NCBI GenBank assembly: GCA_035535315.1
Contig: DATLQD010000121.1
Span: forward strand, 1 to 5,185
Length of the DNA: 5,185 nucleotides
Direction of reading: 5' to 3'
Source: DASQGA01 sp035535315
GTDB lineage: Bacteria > Actinomycetota > Thermoleophilia > Gaiellales > Gaiellaceae
Within the stretch, counting starts at the first letter, position 1; each line of letters opens with the position of its first letter. The position numbers and the translations under genes are program-made. The notes beneath the pieces are model-generated. The model was not told where the DNA came from, did not search any database, and worked only from the letters and a program-made list of their open reading frames with translations. Positions 1 to 5,140 of this stretch are shown piece by piece.

Positions 1-436
1 CGCGAACGAGGCGGGATCGACCTTCCAGTGCCAGCTCGACGGCGGCGGTTATTCGGCCTGTGCGAGCCCTCAGACCTACGCCGGCCTCGGTGACGGGAGC
101 CATACCTTCCAGGTCCGTGCGATCGACGCCGTCGGACACCCCGACGCTTCGCCGGCCTCTCATAGCTGGACAGTCGATACCGCCGCGCCCGAGACGTCGA
201 TCACCTCCGGGCCTGCTGACCCGACTGTGGAGACCGACGCTGTGTTCGTCTTCGGGGCGAACGAAGCAGGGTCGACCTTCGAGTGCAGCCTCGACGGAGC
301 AACGTTCACCGTCTGTTCGAGCCCGGCGACGTACCTCAGCCTCGACACCGGTGCCCACCTCTTCGAGGCGCGCGCAATCGATCCCGCCGGCAACGTCGAC
401 CCGACGCCTGCGCCCTACGGCTGGACGATCTCGTGA
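1..436 (+). CDS. 3' end of an Ig-like repeat protein (5' end outside window)
   Basis: The frame is open from position 2 to a TGA at 434-436, giving 144 visible residues; the start lies to the left of the window. The residues form one partial and one complete copy of an 85-residue repeat: the motif ANEAGSTF recurs exactly 255 nt apart (positions 2 and 257). Each copy then has Cys-x9-Cys, an SP-x-TY turn, a G-x-H-x-F-x-x-RAID stretch, an aspartate/proline-rich turn (AGNVDPTPA in copy 2) and a closing W-T-V/I. This pattern is typical of bacterial Ig-like beta-sandwich repeats in secreted or surface proteins of high-GC bacteria, where the two cysteines may form a disulfide. The protein ends right after the last repeat, with no membrane segment, LPxTG or other sorting signal, so release from the cell or non-covalent attachment is more likely than wall anchoring. 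The catalytic or targeting part, if any, is upstream. Exact function is unknown. Confidence 0.85.
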   Translation, partial: ANEAGSTFQCQLDGGGYSACASPQTYAGLGDGSHTFQVRAIDAVGHPDASPASHSWTVDTAAPETSITSGPADPTVETDAVFVFGANEAGSTFECSLDGATFTVCSSPATYLSLDTGAHLFEARAIDPAGNVDPTPAPYGWTIS

Positions 437-522
437 GTGCTTTGGACGTCAGGCCAGTCGAATCCCCCCCGCTCGGGGGTGTGGCGCATGAGCGCCGACA
501 TTCAGCCTGGAAGCAGAGCCTG

Positions 523-528
523 AGGAGG
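523..528 (+). promoter_or_regulatory. Ribosome binding site AGGAGG that decides the start of the large repeat protein
   Basis: AGGAGG at 523-528 is a full Shine-Dalgarno core. Three in-frame starts follow: GTG at 530, GTG at 539 and ATG at 548. The first is one base from the core and the last is 19 bases away. Only GTG 539, with a 10-base spacer, is well placed. A weaker GAGG at 532-535 could serve ATG 548. Confidence 0.6.
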
Positions 529-538
529 GGTGAGGCGC

Positions 539-3508
539 GTGCGTGACATGACGGGGCGAACACGGAATCGACTGACACGAGCGGCGCTCGTGGCGACGCT
601 CATCGCGCTCGTCTCAGTGGCGCCGGCCGGAAGCGCGCCGGCGGCCCCCGTCGCGGTCGGGCCGGATTCCGGCGCCGTCCTCACTTTCCTACCCGCGTTC
701 AGCTGGAGTGGGGTCTCCGGCGCCGACCGCTACGAGTTCGAGATCTCGGCGGACTCGGGGTTCAACTCGCCCGTGCTCGGCTCGAACTTCGACCACTTCT
801 TCACGAAGAACACGCACGCGACGATCAACAAGTCCGTCCCGAACGGAACGTATTGGTGGCACGTGCGCTCGGTCGCCTCGGATGGCTCGCTCTCGCCGTG
901 GTCGTCCGCGCGATCGTTCCAGAAGCTTTGGCTGATCGCACCGATCCTCACGGCGCCTCTCGACGACGCGACGATCACCTATCCCACCCAGGCCTTCCGG
1001 CTCTCGTGGAATCCCGTCCCCGGCGCGTTCGACTATCTGCTCAGCGTGGCGACCGACCCCGAGCTCGGGTCGCTCGTGTGGTCGCAGGCCGTCGAGACGC
1101 AGGCTACGTCGTTCACGCTCTCGCTTCCGCTCGCAGCCGACAAGACGTACTTCTGGGGCGTCACGGCCCTCGATCCGGAAGGCCACCCGGGCGGCTCCTC
1201 CGAGGTTCGGGCGTTCAACTGGGTCTGGCCCTCGACGACGACGACGAGCGTAACTGACATCGCAACTGCCCCTGAGATCGACGACTACGAATTCTCGTGG
1301 AATCCCGTCCCCGGCGCGGCGGGCTACGAGCTCGAGGTCAATGCCTCCGTGGACTTCGCTCCCGGCTCGCGTGTCTGCTGCCCCGTCAATTCGATCACGA
1401 AGCTCTCGACGATCGCGACGAGGTACACGCCGAAGATCGTGCTCCAGAACAACAACCACTACTACTGGCGCGTTCGTGCGATCGATCCGAACAAGAACGC
1501 GGGCGTGTGGAACGTCGGGCCACAGTTCTCGAAGACGTTCGACAACGTTCTCCCGAGCATCCAGGACTTGCGAATGCTCGACAACCCAACACCTGGCGAC
1601 ACCTTCGAGACCGACACGCCGATCGTCACGTGGTCGCGCGTGCCGGGCGCGTCGAGTTACGAGGTCGAGGTCACGAGGTTTGCCGGCGGCTGCCAGTGGT
1701 CAGCAACGTCGGAGCATTGGAAGAACGTCACGTCTTCAACCGCCTGGACGCCGCTCGGGAACGCGTGGAGCGGCAGTAAGCCGTACAGCAGCACGCAGAA
1801 CGTTTCGACCGACACGCCGGGGCTCCTGGCCGGTCATGAGTATTGCGTTCGTGTCACGGCAATCGATCGGGCAGCTGACTTCATCAGCGCTCCGCTTCGG
1901 AGCGTCGAGAAGTACTTGCCGGCAGCGGGGACGCCCGCATTCACCTGGACGGGGCCTCCGGCCGGCAACCCGTGCTCGCCTTCGTGCCAGTCGGGCGCCA
2001 TGGGTGCGGGCGACTACGTCGCTCCACTTGTCGGAGAGCTGCATCGCGGGATGCCCCTGTTCCGCTGGAAGCCTCTTCAGGGCTATGCCAGCTATTACGT
2101 CCTCGTGTCGCGCGACCCAAATTTCACGAACCTCGTCGACTACGCATTCGTAAAGATCCCGGCCTACGCACCGCGGGTCGGCTTCGGGCCCAGAACCTAT
2201 TCGGACGAGACGAATGAGTATTTCTGGGCCGTCCTGCCGTCCACCGAGGTCAACGGCTCGGGCGTCACTGCCAGTGGGCCGTTGTCGAGCGCGCCGACGT
2301 ACTTCGAGAAGCAGTCGTTGCCTCCCAACCGGCTGGCGCCGGCGAACGGCACGGTTTTCACCGAGCCCGCGACATTTCGCTGGAGCCCGGCCGCAGATGC
2401 GCGCCGCTACCGGCTGCAAGTCTCTCAGGATCCGACGTTTTCGAGCCTCATCGTCGAGGACGTGGTCACGGACTCAACGTCGTTCACGTCCTGGCGAACG
2501 TATCCAGCGGACGTCAACCTCTACTGGCGCGTGCGCGCCGATGCCGAGACATTCGAGTCCACGGAAGGGATCGGATTGACGTGGTCTACGACCGGAACGT
2601 TCATCCAGACGCTTCCGGAGCCGGTTGCCGATCCGGGTAACCCGACGGGCGGCGACAGTGTTCCGACTTGGGAGTGGGGGCATGTCCCGGGCTCGATCTC
2701 CTACGACATGCAGGTGCTACGACCCACGGGCGGCGTACCACTTGAGTTCTTCGGCCTCCCTTCGCGCGCCTTCACGCCCACGCTCATGAAGGGCACGGGT
2801 AACTGGCAATGGCGAGTGCGGGCGAACTTCCCGCAGACTGAGATCGGCATGTCGACGGACGGCCCCTGGACGCCGTGGTTCTCGTTCACCCGCACGATCA
2901 GGGAGCCGGGGAACGCGTCCGAGGACACGGGGTCGCGTCAGGTTGCCCTCGCGTGGAATCCAAAGGCAGGGGCGCGGAACTACCGCGTTCAGATTTCGAC
3001 TCGGCCGGACTTCACGTCGATCATCGACGCGCAGGCGACGGACAACCCGAGCTTCGCACCGCTACTGACGCATCCCGCATATGCGGCCGGCGGCACGTTC
3101 TACTGGCACGTCGCCGCGGCGGACGATGTGTCCCTGAACGTCGGGGACTTCAGCCCGATGCGCAGCTTCACCCTGACGCCGACCACGACAACGACCACCA
3201 CCACGACGCCCCCGCCGACGAAGGCGAGCTCGTCGATCACGCTCAGGGTGCGCAAGCTGACGGCACGGGTTCGCGCCCGGGGCGTAGTAATGCCCAACCA
3301 CGCAGGCAAGGCCGTGACCGTCAAGCTCTTCCGTAAGAGGAGCGGCGTCTGGCGTCGCCTGTCGACCAAGTCAGTGAAGCTTTCCAGTACGAGCGCATAT
3401 GCGACATCGTTCAGCCGTCCGCGTCCGGGCTATTGCAAGATCGTCGCGACGTTCCCCGGAGATACGGATCATCGCGCGAGCTCGAAGACCGTCGCGTTCC
3501 GCTGCTGA
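539..3508 (+). CDS. Secreted multi-module FnIII/Ig-like repeat protein, about 989 aa
   Basis: A Sec-type signal peptide opens the protein: Arg-rich n-region, hydrophobic AALVATLIALVSVA, then an Ala-rich cleavage region near residues 30-37. Eight beta-sandwich modules follow, each with a core Trp, usually W-(N/S/K)-P-x-x-G-(A/Y)...Y-x-(L/V)-x-V, at residues 56, 157, 254, 365, 510, 615, 713 and 806. Each module ends in a Y-W-x-V-R-A-x-D-like strand and a W-S/F strand, the pattern of fibronectin type III-like domains. A Thr9-Pro3 linker at 882-893 leads to a basic C-terminal Ig-like domain (about 898-989). A shorter Thr run separates modules 2 and 3. The eight cysteines (280, 281, 385, 436, 479, 483, 966, and 989 as last residue) fall only in modules 3 and 4, the segment after module 4, and the C-terminal domain, so disulfides are plausible. 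No enzyme motif, C-terminal helix or sorting signal is seen. Adhesion, polysaccharide binding or a structural surface role is inferred. The start is GTG 539 on the basis of its ribosome binding site. Confidence 0.9.
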   Translation: MRDMTGRTRNRLTRAALVATLIALVSVAPAGSAPAAPVAVGPDSGAVLTFLPAFSWSGVSGADRYEFEISADSGFNSPVLGSNFDHFFTKNTHATINKSVPNGTYWWHVRSVASDGSLSPWSSARSFQKLWLIAPILTAPLDDATITYPTQAFRLSWNPVPGAFDYLLSVATDPELGSLVWSQAVETQATSFTLSLPLAADKTYFWGVTALDPEGHPGGSSEVRAFNWVWPSTTTTSVTDIATAPEIDDYEFSWNPVPGAAGYELEVNASVDFAPGSRVCCPVNSITKLSTIATRYTPKIVLQNNNHYYWRVRAIDPNKNAGVWNVGPQFSKTFDNVLPSIQDLRMLDNPTPGDTFETDTPIVTWSRVPGASSYEVEVTRFAGGCQWSATSEHWKNVTSSTAWTPLGNAWSGSKPYSSTQNVSTDTPGLLAGHEYCVRVTAIDRAADFISAPLRSVEKYLPAAGTPAFTWTGPPAGNPCSPSCQSGAMGAGDYVAPLVGELHRGMPLFRWKPLQGYASYYVLVSRDPNFTNLVDYAFVKIPAYAPRVGFGPRTYSDETNEYFWAVLPSTEVNGSGVTASGPLSSAPTYFEKQSLPPNRLAPANGTVFTEPATFRWSPAADARRYRLQVSQDPTFSSLIVEDVVTDSTSFTSWRTYPADVNLYWRVRADAETFESTEGIGLTWSTTGTFIQTLPEPVADPGNPTGGDSVPTWEWGHVPGSISYDMQVLRPTGGVPLEFFGLPSRAFTPTLMKGTGNWQWRVRANFPQTEIGMSTDGPWTPWFSFTRTIREPGNASEDTGSRQVALAWNPKAGARNYRVQISTRPDFTSIIDAQATDNPSFAPLLTHPAYAAGGTFYWHVAAADDVSLNVGDFSPMRSFTLTPTTTTTTTTTPPPTKASSSITLRVRKLTARVRARGVVMPNHAGKAVTVKLFRKRSGVWRRLSTKSVKLSSTSAYATSFSRPRPGYCKIVATFPGDTDHRASSKTVAFRC
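1002..1318 (+). repeat. 26-bp exact direct repeat marking the core strand of modules 2 and 3
   Basis: Positions 1002-1027 and 1293-1318 are identical over 26 bases, 291 nt (97 codons) apart, and encode the same SWNPVPGA core. The other modules keep the protein motif but not the DNA. This points to a relatively recent duplication of, or conversion between, modules 2 and 3, within an older repeat array. Confidence 0.75.
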
Positions 3509-3626
3509 GCGGCCGCACCGCCGCCCGGACGAACTGACTCTTTAGCCGCTCGGGCGCGCGGCCGATACCCCATGCATGCTCTTCTGTCTCGCATCGTCGG
3601 TGCTGGCACGAAGTCAGGCGCACGGA

Positions 3627-3642
3627 CTAGACTTTGGTCTAG
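3627..3642. promoter_or_regulatory. Perfect inverted repeat CTAGAC-TTTG-GTCTAG, candidate operator
   Basis: Two perfect 6-bp arms (3627-3632 and 3637-3642) flank a 4-bp centre. The repeat ends 5 bp before a TACTAT hexamer and lies in the non-coding leader of the small membrane protein gene. A dimeric regulator bound here would cover the -35/spacer area. It could also form a small RNA hairpin if transcription begins further upstream. The regulator is unknown. Confidence 0.4.
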
Positions 3643-3647
3643 CGGGG

Positions 3648-3653
3648 TACTAT
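3648..3653 (+). promoter_or_regulatory. Candidate -10 hexamer TACTAT
   Basis: TACTAT fits the TAnnnT -10 consensus and is one of few AT-rich spots in the 186-nt gap after the large repeat gene. Transcription would begin near 3660, leaving a leader of about 35 nt before the ATG at 3695. No good -35 is found at 16-18 bp spacing (GACTAG at 3625-3630 is poor), so activation through the adjacent inverted repeat, or an alternative sigma factor, would be needed. Confidence 0.3.
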
Positions 3654-3694
3654 CCGAAGCGCGAGATGCTGGGAAACCGATCGGAAATGCGTCG

Positions 3695-3991
3695 ATGAGC
3701 GGCGGTACCTCCGTCCTCTTCTTCGCGCTCGGCGGCGGCGCGCTCGCTCTCTGGATTGACGCCCGCTTCCCGAGGCTCGCCCCGGCCGAGTTCAAGCGAG
3801 TGATGTTCCATCTCCTCGCGGCGATGGCCCTGGGCCAGCTCGCACTCCCTCCGATCATGAACTTTCTGAAGGGCTCGCACGTGGGGACTCTCGCCGGTCT
3901 CTTCGGCGCCGCGCTGCCTGCTCTCATCTACTGCTTCCTGGTCTCGATCTGGGTGATCAAGACCTTCCAGGGCAGTCTTCGGCACCGCTAG
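3695..3991 (+). CDS. Small three-helix membrane protein, 98 aa, unrecognised family
   Basis: The protein has three hydrophobic segments: residues about 5-21 (SVLFFALGGGALALWI), 36-55 and 65-88 (ending LIYCFLVSIWVIK). Short loops joining them carry the charges: DARFP...EFKR after helix 1 and NFLKGSH after helix 2. The tail is basic (SLRHR). Basic residues in both the first loop and the tail suggest that these face the cytoplasm, but topology is not certain. I do not recognise the family and no catalytic motif is visible. ATG 3695 is preferred over the in-frame ATG at 3572 because the extra 41 residues are not hydrophobic, look unlike coding sequence and would run through the inverted repeat and -10 candidate. 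A weak GGAA at 3683-3686 is the only ribosome-site hint. The stop TAG (3989-3991) lies in a CTAG shared with the convergent regulator gene. Confidence 0.7.
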   Translation: MSGGTSVLFFALGGGALALWIDARFPRLAPAEFKRVMFHLLAAMALGQLALPPIMNFLKGSHVGTLAGLFGAALPALIYCFLVSIWVIKTFQGSLRHR

Positions 3992-4767
3992 CGGGCCGAG
4001 GGTTCACTCGGGGCGCCGAGCTTCGGCGCGCCTAACAATGGTGGAGTGGTTAGCCCGGTGGCCTGGGTCGGCCCGTGCACCGGCTCGAGTCCGCTCCGTG
4101 GCTCTCTGCGCGTGCGGCGTCGTTCAAACGCCGCGGTGTGGGCGATTACCCGTCGCGCGGCATCTCGGTCGGCGACGCCGAGCTTCCGGACGACCGAAGC
4201 AACGTGGCTTCGGACAGTCACGGGGCTCACGGCCAGCCGCCGCGCGATCTCTGCCGTCGGGTATGACTCGCCGAGGAGCTCGAGGACTTCCCATTCGCGG
4301 GAAGTGAGCTGCACGCCCCGCGCGGCGAGCTCCGCGGCAAGACGGGCACGCGCACCCCGGCGGCGGTACTCGGAAACGAGGGTGGCGACGAGGGCGCGCG
4401 GAATTGCCACTTCGCCGTCTCGTACGCGTTCGAGCACATGGGCGAGCCGCGTCGGGTCTCGGCCGACGAGGTAACCGGATGCTCCCGCTGCGAGTGCGTC
4501 GAGAACCTGGCCGTTTGCCGTCCCGCCGACGATGACGACCCGGCTCGCCGGCGCGCGGGTCTTGATGCCGGCGGCGGCGGCGACGACATCGTCCAGGTGC
4601 GCATCGATGAGGCAGATGTCGGGCGCCTGGCGGCCGGCGACGCCCACCGCGTCGGCCGCGTTTGCGACCTCTGCGCAGACCTCCAGCCCACTTTCCTCGA
4701 GTGCGGCGCGTCGACGTGCCCGCCCGCGCGGCCTGCTGTCGGCGACCAGCACGGTGGTCCGTCGCAT
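3988..4767 (-). CDS. NarL/FixJ-type response regulator (receiver plus LuxR HTH), 259 aa
   Basis: An N-terminal receiver domain (residues about 5-120, opening TTVLVADSRPRGR) is followed by an Arg/Ala-rich linker and a LuxR-type helix-turn-helix (154-208). The HTH has the full family pattern: LTSREWEVLELL, then EIARRLAVSPVTVRSHV and KLGVADR. Members bind DNA as dimers, usually after phosphorylation by a sensor kinase. Asp55 (in CLIDAHLDD) is the likely phosphoacceptor. The receiver is unusual: the acidic pair is Asp10-Ser11, the Ser/Thr position at the end of beta-4 reads GGT, and the conserved Lys after GASGYLV is Gly102. It may therefore respond poorly or not at all to phosphorylation. A tail of about 45 residues (215-259), first Arg-rich then Pro/Gly-rich with LGAP twice, extends past the usual family end. 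No kinase gene is in view. ATG 4767 is chosen because it gives the usual NarL opening; an in-frame TTG at 4788 would add 7 residues. Neither has a clear ribosome site. Confidence 0.88.
   Translation of the reverse strand: MRRTTVLVADSRPRGRARRRAALEESGLEVCAEVANAADAVGVAGRQAPDICLIDAHLDDVVAAAAGIKTRAPASRVVIVGGTANGQVLDALAAGASGYLVGRDPTRLAHVLERVRDGEVAIPRALVATLVSEYRRRGARARLAAELAARGVQLTSREWEVLELLGESYPTAEIARRLAVSPVTVRSHVASVVRKLGVADRDAARRVIAHTAAFERRRTRREPRSGLEPVHGPTQATGLTTPPLLGAPKLGAPSEPSAR
3996..4029. terminator. Two adjacent GC-rich hairpins at the convergent gene end
   Basis: The first hairpin pairs CCGAG (3996-4000) with CTCGG (4007-4011) around a 6-nt loop. The second pairs GCGCCGA (4013-4019) with TCGGCGC (4023-4029) around GCT. 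They begin 5 nt after the stop of the membrane protein and lie inside the last codons of the regulator on the other strand. They could end or slow transcription in both directions, but no T-run follows on either side, so intrinsic termination is not assured. Confidence 0.35.
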
Positions 4768-4843
4768 ATTTGTTCGAGCGTCTGTCAACGGGTGCTACTC
4801 AGTGGCCGCAACAGTGTGGCACCCCGAGCCTGAGCAGGTCAAT

Positions 4844-4866
4844 GGGTCGTACGGCCCAATTGGGTC
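4844..4866. promoter_or_regulatory. Two overlapping palindromes upstream of the regulator gene
   Basis: GGGTCGTACGGCCC (4844-4857) is symmetric at 12 of 14 positions around a perfect CGTACG. GGCCCAATTGGGTC (4853-4866) has a perfect 10-bp core, CCCAATTGGG (4855-4864). They share GGCCC, and GGGTCGT occurs at both ends (4844 and 4862) as an 18-bp direct repeat. They lie 77-99 bp upstream of the regulator's ATG, suitable for an operator or for autoregulation. This is inferred from symmetry alone. Confidence 0.4.
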
Positions 4867-4902
4867 GTTGCACCGCCCTTCACAAGCGTGCTGATGGTCG
4901 CG

Positions 4903-4931
4903 AGTGTTGAGAAACCTCAACGCTGGTTGAG
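4903..4931. promoter_or_regulatory. Phased triplet GTTGAG / CTCAAC / GTTGAG
   Basis: GTTGAG at 4906-4911, its reverse complement CTCAAC at 4916-4921 and GTTGAG again at 4926-4931 start exactly 10 bp apart with 4-bp spacers. The left pair extends to a 9-bp stem (4903-4911 with 4916-4924, one G-T pair) and the loop is AAAC. The centre arm can pair with either neighbour but not both. This could be a helically phased binding site or, if transcribed, a two-state RNA hairpin. Confidence 0.5.
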
Positions 4932-5057
4932 CCCCCCGGCCCATGGAAGTTTGCCCAAAGCGGCGACATGCTGGGAAAGCGCGCCGTTGGGGTTTGCGGC
5001 CCTGTCCGCGGCGCGATCGGGAATTCGAGGCGAGAGGTCAGCAAGCCATGCGGCAAT

Positions 5058-5099
5058 GGGGTACTGAACTTCCTTCCGGCTACTCCTGTACTGGGGTAG
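5058..5099. repeat. GGGGTA / TACTCC / GGGGTA alternating-pairing element
   Basis: CTACTCC (5080-5086) pairs with GGGGTAG (5093-5099), one G-T pair, around a 6-nt loop. The same TACTCC can pair with the upstream GGGGTA at 5058-5063. The layout of one central arm and two competing partners resembles the GTTGAG element 150 bp to the left. The arms are short, so chance is possible. Confidence 0.25.
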
Positions 5100-5116
5100 G
5101 GGTTGTCGCCACGAGC

Positions 5117-5140
5117 CGAGTCATACGTTTGTACGACCCG
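5117..5140. promoter_or_regulatory. Imperfect inverted repeat containing a third GGGTCGTAC copy
   Basis: Positions 5117-5126 and 5131-5140 form arms with 8 of 10 pairs around GTTT; the inner part reads GTCATAC-GTTT-GTACGAC. The right arm read on the minus strand is GGGTCGTAC, identical over 9 bases to 4844-4852 in the palindrome nearer the regulator gene. A shared DNA-binding protein would explain both, but the function is unproven. Confidence 0.3.

Noticed and set aside
466..479. CCCCC-GCTC-GGGGG hairpin between the first two genes as a terminator
   Set aside because: Only 5 bp of stem and no T-run after it; likely too weak to call, although its place after the first gene is suggestive.
437..529. 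The two repeat-protein genes being one gene split by a nonsense mutation, since they share a frame
   Set aside because: There are two in-frame stops (434 and 521), a good ribosome site and a clear signal peptide at the second gene, and the repeat types differ.
689..1459. Long minus-strand open frame (256 codons) opposite the large repeat gene
   Set aside because: Arg/Glu-rich shadow of the plus-strand gene in high-GC DNA; the plus frame has clear repeated modules and a signal peptide.
1341..2153. Plus-strand open frame of 270 codons in another phase
   Set aside because: Arg/Ser-rich peptide without domain pattern, wholly inside the repeat protein gene.
1736..2419. Minus-strand open frame of 227 codons
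   Set aside because: Shadow frame inside the repeat protein gene, with no recognisable domain or ribosome site.
3572..3694. 41-residue N-terminal extension of the membrane protein from ATG 3572
   Set aside because: The added peptide is not hydrophobic, has no homology I recognise, and overlaps the inverted repeat and -10 candidate.
4026..4098. tRNA-like stretch with AGTGGTTAG (D-arm-like) and GGCTCGAGTCC (T-arm-like)
   Set aside because: No matching acceptor stem can be drawn, the T-loop lacks the usual TTC, and the DNA lies inside the regulator gene.
4783..4788. TTGACA on the minus strand as a -35 box for the regulator
   Set aside because: A -10 at normal spacing would fall inside the coding sequence and reads GCGACG; it may only mark the alternative TTG start.
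3666..4978. Shared ATGCTGGGAAA at 3666 and 4968 as a possible common element
   Set aside because: An 11-base match is expected by chance a few times in a window this size, and the flanks do not align.
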